Assembly: GCA_016218345.1 (NCBI GenBank)
Contig: JACREH010000014.1
Coordinates: forward strand, 1-32,519
Direction of reading: 5' to 3'
Origin: Gammaproteobacteria bacterium
Lineage (GTDB): Bacteria > Pseudomonadota > Gammaproteobacteria > Acidiferrobacterales > UBA6901
Length of the DNA: 32,519 nt
Part shown: in pieces, positions 8,741-18,296 of the stretch
Position numbering within the stretch: position 1 is the first letter of the stretch
Layout: each line of letters opens with the position of its first letter
Made by a program: the position numbers and the translations under genes
The notes under the pieces: model-generated
The model's database searches: none
The model's input: only the letters and a program-made list of their open reading frames with translations
Told to the model about the DNA's origin: nothing

Positions 8741-9984
8741 AGATACTGGGTTTCATCATTCTGACGTTGTTCGTCGCGGCGGCGCTGGCCCTGCTGGCAC
8801 TCGACAATCCCGGCTATGTGCTGATCGCGCGCGCGCCGTGGAGCATCGAGATGACGCTGGTGGTGTTCGTCGCGCTGCTAGTGCTGGCGGTACTCGGCCT
8901 GTACCTGCTCTGGCTGCTGCTGGTGCGCATCTGGAAGACCCCGGGCGAGGTCGCCGAGTGGCGCCAGCGGCGCAAGGCCCGCCGGGCGCACGCGGCGTTG
9001 GTGAGCGGTCTGATCAATCTCGCCGAGGGCAGTTGGGCCAAGGCTGAAAAACAGTTGCTCTCCGGCCTGCACGACGGCGCGACGCCGCTGCTGAACTACC
9101 TGGGCGCGGCCTGCGCCGCCCAGGAACAGGGCAAGACCGAGAAACGCGACGAATACCTGGCGCTCGCCCACCAGCATGCGCCCGAGCAGGGTCTCGCGAT
9201 CGGCATGTTGCAGGCGGTATTGCAATTCCAGGCGCGCCAATACGAGCGCGCCCTCGCCAGTCTGGCGCAATTGCGGGTGAATTCACCCAAGCACCCACAC
9301 ACGCTTTTTCTGCTGGCCACGGTTTACCGCGAACTGCGCGATTGGGAAAGTCTGGCCAATCTGATTCCCGACCTGCGCCGCGCCAAGGCCGCGAGCGCCT
9401 CTGAGATCGAGGCCTTCGAGTGGCAGGCGCATCGCGAACTGCTGATGCTGCCGCCGCCGGCACGCGGCGGCGGCGTGCTCAAACAAGCCTGGAACGCCGT
9501 GCCCAACCCGTTGCGCCACAAGTCCGAATTCGTCGCGCTGTACGCGCGCCAGCTGATCGCCCAGGAGGCCATGGACGAAGGCGAGGCGCTCATCAGTACC
9601 GCGCTCGAGCGCGGCTGGAGCGACGAGTTGGCGCGCCTCTACGGTCTGACGCGCACCGCCAATCCGGCGGCGCAACTCGAAACCGCCGAGGCCTGGCTGC
9701 AGATGCACACCGACAATCCGGAGCTGCTGCTGACACTCGGGCGTCTGGCGCGCCGCGCCAAGCTCGACGGCAAGGCGCGCGTCTATCTCGAGCGCGCCGT
9801 GGCGCTACGCGCCGGCCTGGAGGCATCGTTCGAACTCGCGCAGTTGCTGGAACAGGCCGGCGAGCGCGAGCAGGCCCTGGACTGCTATCGCCAGGCGCTC
9901 GAACGCCACGGCCAGGAGCCCGCGAGCGCCGTTACGCCCACCGCCAGCCAGCGCCGTGCCGGCGGCGCGGCCGGCTCTCTATAA
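8737..9984 (+). CDS. hemY: HemY-like TPR membrane protein
   Basis: MKILGFIILTLFVAAALALLALDNPGYVLIARAPWSIEMTLVVFVALLVLAVLGLYLLWLLLVRIWKTPGEVAEWRQRRKARRAHAALVSGLINLAEGSWAKAEKQLL; ATGA overlap with hemX; start at 8737 instead of ORF-track 8398. Confidence 0.92.
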   Translation: MKILGFIILTLFVAAALALLALDNPGYVLIARAPWSIEMTLVVFVALLVLAVLGLYLLWLLLVRIWKTPGEVAEWRQRRKARRAHAALVSGLINLAEGSWAKAEKQLLSGLHDGATPLLNYLGAACAAQEQGKTEKRDEYLALAHQHAPEQGLAIGMLQAVLQFQARQYERALASLAQLRVNSPKHPHTLFLLATVYRELRDWESLANLIPDLRRAKAASASEIEAFEWQAHRELLMLPPPARGGGVLKQAWNAVPNPLRHKSEFVALYARQLIAQEAMDEGEALISTALERGWSDELARLYGLTRTANPAAQLETAEAWLQMHTDNPELLLTLGRLARRAKLDGKARVYLERAVALRAGLEASFELAQLLEQAGEREQALDCYRQALERHGQEPASAVTPTASQRRAGGAAGSL

Positions 9985-10032
9985 AATACCGAATCTTTAC
10001 TAACGCGGGCTTTCACCCAGTGTCCGATTTGT

Positions 10033-10057
10033 TTTGCATTGCCTGCGGCGATGCAAA
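10033..10057. terminator. 11-bp stem / 3-nt loop hairpin between convergent genes (candidate bidirectional terminator)
   Basis: TTTGCATTGCC-TGC-GGCGATGCAAA, directly adjacent to the stop codon of the minus-strand reductase; one G/T position in the stem; no obvious U-tract. Confidence 0.5.
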
Positions 10058-11071
10058 CTATCCGACGGCATTCTCGAACGAATCGTAAAACAAACACTCC
10101 TCCGGCAGGCCGTGCGCGCTGAACGCCTGCTTGGCGGCCTTGATCATCGGCGGCGGGCCGCTCATGTAAATCTCGTGGCCGCTCAGGTCGGGATAGTCGC
10201 CGACCACCGCCTCGTGCACCCAGCCGCCGCGCCCGGTCCAACGGTCGTCCGGCGCAGGCGCGGACAGCACCGGCGTGTAGCGGAAGTTGGCATGCGCCTT
10301 CTCCCAATCCAGCACGAGATCATGCAGGTATAAATCCTGCTTGGCGCGCCCGCCCCAGAATAAATGCAGCGGCCGGGTCACGCCCAGGTGAAACGCGTGT
10401 TCGAGGATGCCCTTGATCGGCGCGAAGCCGGTGCCGCCGGCCATGAGAATCGCCGGCCGCGTGGAATCTTCTCTCAGAAAAAAGTTTCCGAACGGCCCCT
10501 CGAAGCGCAGCAGGTCTTTTTCCTTGAGCGCGTTGAACACATGCCCGGAGAACAGGCCGTTCGGCACGTGCTTGATATGCAGTTGCAGGAATTCATCGTC
10601 GTGCGGGGCGTTGGCCAGCGAGAAACTGCGGCGCTTGCCGTCGCGCAGCAGAATATCGATGTACTGGCCGGCCAGGAATTGCAGGCGGTCGTTCTGCGGG
10701 AGCTTGAGCGACAGGCCCATGACGTCGGGCGCGAGCCGCGCCAGCCGGACCACGCGGCACGGCAGGATGCGAATGCGGATGTCCTTGGCGGCGGCGATCT
10801 CGCGCACTTGAATGGTCAGATCGGCGAGCGGCTTGGCGCGGCAAAACAGCGCCTGGCCGCGCGCTTTTTCAGAAACGCTCAGCGCCTGTGGCTGATAGTC
10901 GCCGTAATCGACCGCGCCGGCGACGATCGCGCCCTTGCAGGTGCCGCACAGGCCGCTGCGGCAACTGTACGGCAGGTGGACGCCGTTCCGGAGCGCCGCC
11001 GCCAGCACGGTCTCGCCGGCCTCGGCGGTGAATTCGTGGCCGCTCGGTTGCACATGTATTTTATAAGTCAT
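10058..11071 (-). CDS. 2Fe-2S ferredoxin-domain / FAD-NAD(P) oxidoreductase (CDP-6-deoxy-delta-3,4-glucoseen reductase-like)
   Basis: MTYKIHVQPSGHEFTAEAGETVLAAALRNGVHLPYSCRSGLCGTCKG (2Fe-2S CxxxxCxxC), GQYIDILLRDGKRRSFSLANAP (FAD), MAGGTGFAPIKGILEH (NAD). Confidence 0.88.
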   Translation of the reverse strand: MTYKIHVQPSGHEFTAEAGETVLAAALRNGVHLPYSCRSGLCGTCKGAIVAGAVDYGDYQPQALSVSEKARGQALFCRAKPLADLTIQVREIAAAKDIRIRILPCRVVRLARLAPDVMGLSLKLPQNDRLQFLAGQYIDILLRDGKRRSFSLANAPHDDEFLQLHIKHVPNGLFSGHVFNALKEKDLLRFEGPFGNFFLREDSTRPAILMAGGTGFAPIKGILEHAFHLGVTRPLHLFWGGRAKQDLYLHDLVLDWEKAHANFRYTPVLSAPAPDDRWTGRGGWVHEAVVGDYPDLSGHEIYMSGPPPMIKAAKQAFSAHGLPEECLFYDSFENAVG

Positions 11072-11110
11072 GCCGGTCTCGCGTGAGGAAGGCGTGCCAT
11101 TGTCGCCGAA

Positions 11111-11136
11111 GCGGGGCGCGCGCAAAAGCGCCCCGC
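11111..11136. repeat. Perfect 8-bp inverted repeat upstream of the ABC operon promoter
   Basis: GCGGGGCG-CGCGCAAAAG-CGCCCCGC in the divergent intergenic region. Confidence 0.6.
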
Positions 11137-11138
11137 CA

Positions 11139-11167
11139 TTGACAAAGTCGGGGCGTCTGCCTTTAAT
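11139..11167 (+). promoter_or_regulatory. Candidate sigma-70 promoter for the ABC/Gld-like operon
   Basis: TTGACA (11139-11144), 17-nt spacer, TTTAAT (11162-11167), 46 nt upstream of the ATG at 11214. Confidence 0.65.
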
Positions 11168-11213
11168 GGCGGCCCATGCGTTATCGGCTCGATTTCTGCG
11201 TCATCCCCCACAC

Positions 11214-12161
11214 ATGAGCGGCGAGATCCTGGTGCAGGTGGACGGCGTGTCGCGCCGCTACGGCGACATCGAGGCCGTGAAGCATGTCAGTTTCAGCCTG
11301 CGCCAGGGCGAGGTGCTGGGCTTCCTCGGCCCGAACGGCGCCGGCAAGACCACCTGCATGCAGATGCTGACCGGCAACCTCGCCCCGAGCGAGGGGTGCA
11401 TCGCCATCGCCGGCCACGATCTGCTCGACGACCCCAAGCCCGCCAAGCGCGCTATCGGTTACCTGCCCGAACAGCCGCCGGTGTACCGCGACCTCACGGT
11501 CGACGAATACCTGCGGTACTGCGCGGCGCTGCGCGTCATCCCGCGCGCCCGGCGCGCCGCGGCCTGCGAGGCGGCCAAACAGAAATGCACACTGACCGAC
11601 GTCGGCCGGCGGTTGATCGGCAACCTGTCCAAGGGCTATCAGCAGCGCGTCGGGCTGGCGCAGGCGATCCTGCACCTGCCGCCGGTGATCGTGCTGGACG
11701 AACCGACCGCCGGACTCGACCCGATTCAAATCCGCGAGATGCGCGGCCTGATCCGCGCGCTCGGCCGCGACCATGGCGTGATCCTCTCGACCCATATCCT
11801 GCCGGAGGTGCAGGCCAGTTGCGATCGCGTGCAGATCATTCACAACGGCGAACTGGTGTTGAGCGACGATATCGCCGGCCTGTCGCGGCGCATGCAGTCC
11901 TCGGTCTTGCTGCTCGGCCTGCGCCGCCCGCCGGCGCTGGCGGCGTTGCAGGCCATCGCCGGCGTGACCGCGATCGAGGCGGCGGACGACGGCCGGCTGC
12001 GGGTGTTTTATGAAGCCGGTAACGACCCGAGCGAGGCGCTCACCCGCCAGGCGCACGTCCACGACTGGGGGTTGTACGAACTCAGCCCGCAACACGCCAC
12101 CCTCGAGGACCTGTTCGTGAAACTCACCGCCGCGGACGCGGCGACCGCGGCGCCGCCGTGA
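11214..12161 (+). CDS. ABC transporter ATP-binding protein (GldA/NatA-like)
   Basis: VDGVSRRYGDIEAVKHVSFSLRQGEVLGFLGPNGAGKTTCMQMLTG (Walker A), NLSKGYQQRVGLAQAIL (signature), VIVLDEPTAGLDP (Walker B); ATG 11214 preferred to ORF-track start 11070. Confidence 0.93.
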   Translation: MSGEILVQVDGVSRRYGDIEAVKHVSFSLRQGEVLGFLGPNGAGKTTCMQMLTGNLAPSEGCIAIAGHDLLDDPKPAKRAIGYLPEQPPVYRDLTVDEYLRYCAALRVIPRARRAAACEAAKQKCTLTDVGRRLIGNLSKGYQQRVGLAQAILHLPPVIVLDEPTAGLDPIQIREMRGLIRALGRDHGVILSTHILPEVQASCDRVQIIHNGELVLSDDIAGLSRRMQSSVLLLGLRRPPALAALQAIAGVTAIEAADDGRLRVFYEAGNDPSEALTRQAHVHDWGLYELSPQHATLEDLFVKLTAADAATAAPP

Positions 12162-12907
12162 TTGTCACCATCGCCTTGCACGAATTGCGGCGCATGTTCC
12201 TGTCGCCGCTCGCCTGGACGATCCTGGCGGTGGTGCAGCTGATTCTGGCGTTCCTGTTTCTCGGCCACATCGAGTATTTCCAGCAGGTGCAATCGCAGTT
12301 GCTCGGCATGGACAACCCGCCCGGCCTGACCGAGATCGTGGTCGCGCCGCTCCTCGGCAACGCCGCGATCGTGCTGTTACTGGTGGTGCCGCTCGTCAGC
12401 ATGCGGCTGGTGAGCGAGGAACGCCGCAATAAAACCCTCAGCCTGTTGTTCAGCGCGCCCATCTCCATGACCGAGATCGTGCTCGGCAAGTACCTGGGGC
12501 TGGTGGCGTTTCTGTATATTCTGCTGGCGCTGATCGCGCTCATGCCGCTGGCGCTGCTGCTCGGCGGCAGCCTCGATTTCGGCATGCTGGCCGCCGGCCT
12601 GCTCGGCCTGATGCTGCTGCTCGCCGGCTTCGCGGCGGTCGGGCTGTTCATGTCCACGCTCACCCAGCACCAGACGGTCGCGGCCGTGGCGACCTTCGGC
12701 ATGCTGCTGTTGTTCTGGATACTGGACTGGGCCGGCGAGGGCCTGGCCGGGGCCGGCGTGTTGGGCCAGCTGTCGCTGCTCAATCACTACGAGCCGTTCC
12801 TGAAGGGCGTGTTCGACACCGCCGACCTGGCCTATCACCTGCTGTTCGCCGCCACCTTCCTGACGTTCGCGGTGCGGCGCCTGGACATGGACCGGCTGGG
12901 GGGCTGA
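12158..12907 (+). CDS. ABC-2 type permease (GldF-like)
   Basis: GTG start overlapping upstream stop; MIVTIALHELRRMFLSPLAWTILAVVQLILAFLFL..., six-TM-like hydrophobic profile. Confidence 0.88.
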   Translation: MIVTIALHELRRMFLSPLAWTILAVVQLILAFLFLGHIEYFQQVQSQLLGMDNPPGLTEIVVAPLLGNAAIVLLLVVPLVSMRLVSEERRNKTLSLLFSAPISMTEIVLGKYLGLVAFLYILLALIALMPLALLLGGSLDFGMLAAGLLGLMLLLAGFAAVGLFMSTLTQHQTVAAVATFGMLLLFWILDWAGEGLAGAGVLGQLSLLNHYEPFLKGVFDTADLAYHLLFAATFLTFAVRRLDMDRLGG

Positions 12908-12908
12908 C

Positions 12909-14252
12909 GTGAAGATTACCCGCCAATCCCGTCTGCAACTGCGCCTGGCCGGCGCGAGCTTCGCGCTGCTGTTCCTGACGGCCGTGGGCCTGGCGCTGTG
13001 GCTGACGCGCGACTACCACGCGCAGATCGATTTGAGCCGCGCCGGACGCAACAGCCTGTCGGAGGCGAGCGTTGCGCTGCTCGCGACCCTCGACCGGCCG
13101 GTGACGATCACCGCCTATGCCAGCGAGCGCAAGGACCTGCGCAAGGCGATCCGCGAGCTGATCGGGCGCTACCAGCGTCACAAGCCCGACATCGCGCTCG
13201 AATTCGTCAGCCCCGACGCCGAACCGGCGCGGGTGCGCGCTGCCGGCGTGCGGCTCGACGGCGAACTGATCGTCGAATACGGCCAGGCGCGCGAGAACCT
13301 CCAGCGCCACAGTGAGGACAGCCTGACCAATGCGCTCGCGCGTCTGGCGCGCGGCAGCGAACGCTGGCTGGTGTTCGTGACCGGCCACGGCGAGCGCAGC
13401 CCGGAGCGCCAGGCCAATCACGACCTGTCGTTGTGGGCCGGGGAGCTCGCCAAGCGCGGCATCAAGACCCGCAGCCTGGCACTCGGCGGCGACGCGCAGA
13501 TTCCCCAGAACACCGCGGTGCTGGTGATCGCCGGGCCGCAGGCCCGGTTTCTGCCGGGCGAGGTCCGAAAACTCGAAGACTATATCGGTCGCGGCGGCAA
13601 TCTGCTGTGGCTCGCCGACCCCGGACCGCTGCACGGCCTGGAGCCGCTGGCCGAGCGGCTGGGCGTGGAATTTCAGCGCGGCGTGATCGTCGATCCGGTG
13701 TCGCAGGCGATCACCGGCGCGTCCGCCACGTTTTATGCCGCGACCGAATACGGCCCCCACCCGATCGTGCAGCAGTTCACCCTCACTACGCTGTTCCCGG
13801 ACACGGTCGCGCTGGTTGCACGCGCCCCCAAGGACTGGCGCGCCCAGGAGTTTCTCCAGACCGGCACCAACGCCTGGTCGGAAACCGGCGCGCTCACCGA
13901 CAAAATCCAGTTCGACAAGGCCAGGGACATTCCCGGACCGTTGACCTTCGGCGTCGCGCTCACCCATAAACTCGAGAACAGCGAGCAGCGCGTGGCGGTG
14001 ATCGGCGACGGCGATTTTCTGTCCAACACCTTCCTCGCCAACGGCGGCAATCTCGAGCTCGGCAACAATCTGGTGAATTGGGCGGCGAGCGACGACCGCC
14101 AGTTGAATCTGCCGGCACGCATCGCGACCGATCTACGCCTCGATCTGTCGCAACCGGCGCAGATCGCGATCGCACTCGGGTTTTTGATCGTACTGCCGCT
14201 CGCGCTGGTCGGCGCCGGCGTGTTCATCTGGTGGCGCCGGCGGCGCGCATGA
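12909..14252 (+). CDS. GldG-like ABC-type transport auxiliary protein
   Basis: N- and C-terminal TM segments; LDRPVTITAYASERKDLRKAIRELIGRYQRHKPDIALEFVSPD...VFVTGHGER...GGNLLWLADPG. Confidence 0.87.
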   Translation: MKITRQSRLQLRLAGASFALLFLTAVGLALWLTRDYHAQIDLSRAGRNSLSEASVALLATLDRPVTITAYASERKDLRKAIRELIGRYQRHKPDIALEFVSPDAEPARVRAAGVRLDGELIVEYGQARENLQRHSEDSLTNALARLARGSERWLVFVTGHGERSPERQANHDLSLWAGELAKRGIKTRSLALGGDAQIPQNTAVLVIAGPQARFLPGEVRKLEDYIGRGGNLLWLADPGPLHGLEPLAERLGVEFQRGVIVDPVSQAITGASATFYAATEYGPHPIVQQFTLTTLFPDTVALVARAPKDWRAQEFLQTGTNAWSETGALTDKIQFDKARDIPGPLTFGVALTHKLENSEQRVAVIGDGDFLSNTFLANGGNLELGNNLVNWAASDDRQLNLPARIATDLRLDLSQPAQIAIALGFLIVLPLALVGAGVFIWWRRRRA

Positions 14253-15103
14253 ACCGGCGCTGGTGGCTGAATCTTGGCCTGCTGACCGCGATCGGCATTC
14301 TGGCGGCGATCGCGGTATTCAAGCCCGGTACCGAAAAACCTATCCCCAAGCCGGCGCTCACCGCGCTCCGCGCCGAGGCCGTCCAGAAGATTTCGATCGA
14401 GCGTCCCGGCCAGCCGCCGGTCGTCCTGGAAAAGGCCGGCGAGCAGTGGCGGCTGACCGCGCCGCTTGGCGCGCGCGCCAGCCGCTACCGGGTCGAGAAC
14501 CTGGCGCGCATCGCCGGCGCCGAGAGCGAGGCACGCCTGCCGCTCGACGAGGCGGCGCTCGGCCAATACGGCCTCGATAAACCGCTGGTGAGTGTGCGCC
14601 TCGACGACGAGCTCATCCAGTTCGGCGGCCTGCATCCGCTCAACCAACAGCAATACGTCCGCTACCGGGACGGCGTTCATTTGATCGGCGCGCACTACCT
14701 GCAAGCGGCGGCGGCCGGATTCACCGATTTCATCGACACCGCGCTCTTCGAGGACGGGCGCGAGCCGACGGCGTTCCGCCTGCCGGGCCTGACGCTCACG
14801 CGCGTGGACGGCCGCTGGAAACTCGCGCCGGAAAACAGGGACATCGGCAGCGACCGTGTCATGCAGTTCGTCAAGGAATGGCAGCACGCGCGCGCGCTGA
14901 GCGTGAGCCGCTATGACGGAAAACCCGCCAAGCAGCGCGTGACCATCGAATTCGCCACCGCTGAGCCGGACAAGCGTCATACGCTCGAAATCGGCATCGT
15001 CGCGCGTACCCCGCAACTGATCCTGGCGCGCAAGGACGAAGGCCTGCAATACCATTTCCCCGCGGACGCCGCCACGCGCATCTTGAACATCAGTGAAAAG
15101 TGA
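14249..15103 (+). CDS. DUF4340-like protein
   Basis: MNRRWWLNLGLLTAIGILAAIAVFKPG...VQKISIERPGQPPVVLEKAGEQWRLTAP...; ATG overlaps upstream stop; position after GldG-like gene. Confidence 0.82.
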   Translation: MNRRWWLNLGLLTAIGILAAIAVFKPGTEKPIPKPALTALRAEAVQKISIERPGQPPVVLEKAGEQWRLTAPLGARASRYRVENLARIAGAESEARLPLDEAALGQYGLDKPLVSVRLDDELIQFGGLHPLNQQQYVRYRDGVHLIGAHYLQAAAAGFTDFIDTALFEDGREPTAFRLPGLTLTRVDGRWKLAPENRDIGSDRVMQFVKEWQHARALSVSRYDGKPAKQRVTIEFATAEPDKRHTLEIGIVARTPQLILARKDEGLQYHFPADAATRILNISEK

Positions 15104-15187
15104 TGAGTGATGAGTGATGAGTTTAAAGTTGTACCGACGGTGTTGATAGCCGACCGCCTTTAACTCATCACTCATCACTCATCACTT
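15098..15187. repeat. Perfect 26-bp inverted repeat with arms of tandem GTGATGA units
   Basis: AAGTGATGAGTGATGAGTGATGAGTT (15098-15123) / 38-nt spacer / AACTCATCACTCATCACTCATCACTT (15162-15187). Confidence 0.95.
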
Positions 15188-15211
15188 ATAACTTATCGCT
15201 GCTTTTAAACA

Positions 15212-16027
15212 ATGCCCGAGCTGCCCGAGGTTGAAACCACACGCCGCGGGATCGAGCCGTTCCTGCGCGGCCGGAGAATCCGCGCGCTGGTGGTGCGCAA
15301 CCGCAAGCTGCGCTGGCCGATTCCGGCCGGTCTCGGCGCCAAGCTGGCCGGTCAGCGCATCCAGGCGGTCGCGCGCCGCGCCAAATATTTGCTGCTCACG
15401 CTCGAGCGCGGCACGCTGATCGTTCACCTCGGCATGAGCGGCAGCCTGCGGGTGGCGCCGGCCGGCAGCGCGCCACAGCAGTTCGATCACGTCGACCTGG
15501 TACTGGAAAGCGGCGCGTGCCTGCGGCTGCGCGACCCGCGCCGGTTCGGGGCGCTGCTCTGGACCGCGGGCGATGCCGCGCACCACAAGCTCCTCAAACA
15601 CCTCGGGCCCGAGCCGTTCGACCCGGCCTGCGACGGCGACTACCTGCACCGCGCGGCACGCGGCCGCCGGGTCGCGATCCGCGATCTGCTGTTGAACGGC
15701 CGGATCGTCGCCGGCATCGGCAACATCTACGCCAACGAAGCGCTGTTCGCCGCCGGCATCCGCCCGCAACGGCCCGCCGGCCGCCTCAGCCGGGCGCGCT
15801 GCGCGCGCCTCATCAAGGCGGTGCGCGCCACCCTCGCCCGGGCGATCGCCGCCGGCGGCACCACGTTGCGCGACTTCCAGCAGGCCGACGGCAAGCCCGG
15901 CTATTTTCGGCAGAAATTGACGGTTTACGGCCGCGAACACCAACCCTGTCGGCGTTGCCGGCGGCCGATCCGGGCGGCCCGGCTCGGCCAGCGCCGGGTG
16001 TTTTACTGCCCACATTGCCAAAACTAG
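15212..16027 (+). CDS. mutM: Formamidopyrimidine-DNA glycosylase
   Basis: MPELPEVETTRRGIEPFLRGRRI; ELPEV catalytic N-terminus, IGNIYANEALFAAGI, C-terminal zinc finger CRRCRRPIRAARLGQRRVFYCPHCQ. Confidence 0.97.
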   Translation: MPELPEVETTRRGIEPFLRGRRIRALVVRNRKLRWPIPAGLGAKLAGQRIQAVARRAKYLLLTLERGTLIVHLGMSGSLRVAPAGSAPQQFDHVDLVLESGACLRLRDPRRFGALLWTAGDAAHHKLLKHLGPEPFDPACDGDYLHRAARGRRVAIRDLLLNGRIVAGIGNIYANEALFAAGIRPQRPAGRLSRARCARLIKAVRATLARAIAAGGTTLRDFQQADGKPGYFRQKLTVYGREHQPCRRCRRPIRAARLGQRRVFYCPHCQN

Positions 16028-16228
16028 TCTAGACTTAAGGTGGCATATAACTTGCTGTCATTACTACCTTGATTAGATTGGTTTTCCGGCAACATTGAAC
16101 CGAACCTTCACTTCCCTGGGCGCCACCGTCGGTCGGGGAGAATGAAGCGTTTATCCGTTTCCGGCCAATTACTCGACGGCTACGATCAAGCAGTGGTGAC
16201 AGACAGTTCGGGAGCGCAAGGGGACGAC

Positions 16229-18205
16229 ATGACCAACAACCGCATCGAAGCGCAATTTTCCGCCTACAGCGACTGGCGCCAGGGGCTGTTCACCTCGATC
16301 AGCGACCTGCGCGCCTGGCTGCAGGCCCAGGAGCTCTCGAACGTCCAGATCGATCAGCGCATCGAGCAGATCCTCTCGACGCTGCGCGACGACAAGCTGT
16401 ACATCGCGTTCGTGGCCGAGTTCTCGCGCGGCAAGTCGGAGCTCATCAACGCCATCTTTTTCGCCAACTTCGGCCAACGCATCCTGCCGTCGAGCGCCGG
16501 CCGCACCACCATGTGCCCGACCGAGCTCATGTACGAACCGGGCAGCGAGCCGGTGCTGCGACTGCTGCCGATCGAGACCCGCGCCGGTGGCGGTGCGGTC
16601 TCGGAACTGAAGGGCTTCCCCGACGAGTGGACCGCGATCCCGCTCAATACCCGCTCGCCGGACGATCTCGCCCAGACATTGCAACACATCGTCGAGGTCA
16701 AGCACGTCACCAAGGAAGTCGCCCAATCGCTCGGTCTGCACATCGCCCAGACCGAAACCGAGGCCGGCGTGCAGTTCACCGAGGACGGCCTGGTGGAGGT
16801 CCCGCGCTGGCGGCACGCCATCATCAACTTCCCGCATCCGCTGCTGGAACAGGGCCTGGTGATCCTCGACACCCCGGGGCTCAACGCCCTCGGCGCCGAA
16901 CCGGAGCTGACCCTGAACCTGCTGCCGAGCGCGCACGCGGTGCTGTTCGTGCTCGCGGCCGACGCCGGCGTAACCAAATCCGACATCGAGGTCTGGCACA
17001 ACCACATCAGCAACGGCAAGGGCGGCCCGAGCCGCGGCCGGCTGGTGGTGCTCAACAAGATCGACGGGCTGTGGGACGAACTGCGCGATTGGAACGAGGT
17101 ACAAAACGAGATTCAGCGCCAGATCCGCGAGACCGCCCGCCAGCTCAACATCGACGACAGCCAGATCTACCCGGTGTCGGCGCAGAAGGCGTTGCTCGGC
17201 AAGATCAAGGGCGACCGCAAGGTTCTGGAGCGCAGCCGCATCGATGCCCTCGAGGACGCGCTGGCCAACGAGCTGGTGCCATCCAAGCGCGAGATCGTGC
17301 GCGAGAATATCAGCGCCGACATGGCCGAGATCCTAAAGGGCATGCGCATCGTCATCATGCAGCGTCTGAAAGGCGTGTACGAGCACATGGACGAACTCGG
17401 CGGACTGAACGGCAAGAACATGGACGTGATCGACCACATGATGAAGAAGGTGCGCGTCGACAAGGAACATTTCGAGAAAAGCCTGCAACGCTTCCAGGCG
17501 ACCCGCAGCATCTTCTCGAAGCAGACCAATATCCTGTACACCCACCTGGACATGCAGGCGCTGGACAAGATCATCGCCGAAACCAAGCGCGACATGGAGA
17601 TCAGCTTCACCACCTCCGGGCTGGGAACCAGCATGGACAAATTCTTCACGCAGGTGCGCGGCACCATGGAGAAGGTCACCGACCAGGCCCAGGAGATCAA
17701 GGACCTCATGGAGGGCGTGTACAAGAAGTTCCAGGACGAGCACGGCCTGTCCAACATCAAGCCGAGCGGTTTCTCGGTGATGAAATACCTGCGCGAGATC
17801 AAGCGCATCGAGGCCAAGAATCAGCAGTTCCTGAACGGCATGACGCTGTTCAAGACCGAGCAGCGCGCGGTCGTCAAGAAATTCCTGGAGTCGGTCGTGG
17901 CCAAGGTGCGCGGCGTGTACGTGCTCGCCAACCGCGACGCCGACGCCTGGCTGAAGACCATCATGTCGCCGATGGAATCGCAAGTGCGCGAACATCAAAT
18001 CCAGTTGCGCCGCCGTCTGGAGAGCATCAAGCGCATCCACCAGGCGAGCGATACCCTGGAAGACCGCCTGAACGAACTCAAGCACATCCGCGACGGCATC
18101 CGCGAGCAGGAGAAGGCCTTGGAACTGAAGGCCGAGCGCATCAACCAGATCCTGAGCCACGACGATGCCGCGCCGGACGTGATCCGCCTCGAAGGCCTGG
18201 CCTGA
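16229..18205 (+). CDS. Bacterial dynamin-like GTPase
   Basis: VAEFSRGKSELINAIF (G1), VILDTPGLNA (G3), VVLNKIDGLWDE (G4), followed by a long helical region; start 16229 has a GGGGA RBS, alternative 16142. Confidence 0.85.
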   Translation: MTNNRIEAQFSAYSDWRQGLFTSISDLRAWLQAQELSNVQIDQRIEQILSTLRDDKLYIAFVAEFSRGKSELINAIFFANFGQRILPSSAGRTTMCPTELMYEPGSEPVLRLLPIETRAGGGAVSELKGFPDEWTAIPLNTRSPDDLAQTLQHIVEVKHVTKEVAQSLGLHIAQTETEAGVQFTEDGLVEVPRWRHAIINFPHPLLEQGLVILDTPGLNALGAEPELTLNLLPSAHAVLFVLAADAGVTKSDIEVWHNHISNGKGGPSRGRLVVLNKIDGLWDELRDWNEVQNEIQRQIRETARQLNIDDSQIYPVSAQKALLGKIKGDRKVLERSRIDALEDALANELVPSKREIVRENISADMAEILKGMRIVIMQRLKGVYEHMDELGGLNGKNMDVIDHMMKKVRVDKEHFEKSLQRFQATRSIFSKQTNILYTHLDMQALDKIIAETKRDMEISFTTSGLGTSMDKFFTQVRGTMEKVTDQAQEIKDLMEGVYKKFQDEHGLSNIKPSGFSVMKYLREIKRIEAKNQQFLNGMTLFKTEQRAVVKKFLESVVAKVRGVYVLANRDADAWLKTIMSPMESQVREHQIQLRRRLESIKRIHQASDTLEDRLNELKHIRDGIREQEKALELKAERINQILSHDDAAPDVIRLEGLA

Positions 18206-18296
18206 CCTCCGCGGCGCGGGGCCGTCGACCGCGCCCGGCCGCTTCCACCTCCGTCAACCGCCCGCCCGCTCCGTCGGGCTGGGCGCTATTCGCGGT

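Noticed and set aside
12780-15178. Minus-strand ORFs of 395 and 481 aa under the GldG/DUF4340-like genes
   Set aside because: Overlap coupled operon genes with good start/stop overlaps; composition looks like GC-driven noise.
15098-15187. Possible CRISPR array from repeated GTGATGA units
   Set aside because: Units are 7 bp and contiguous with no unique spacers, and the second block is an inverted copy; not a CRISPR array.
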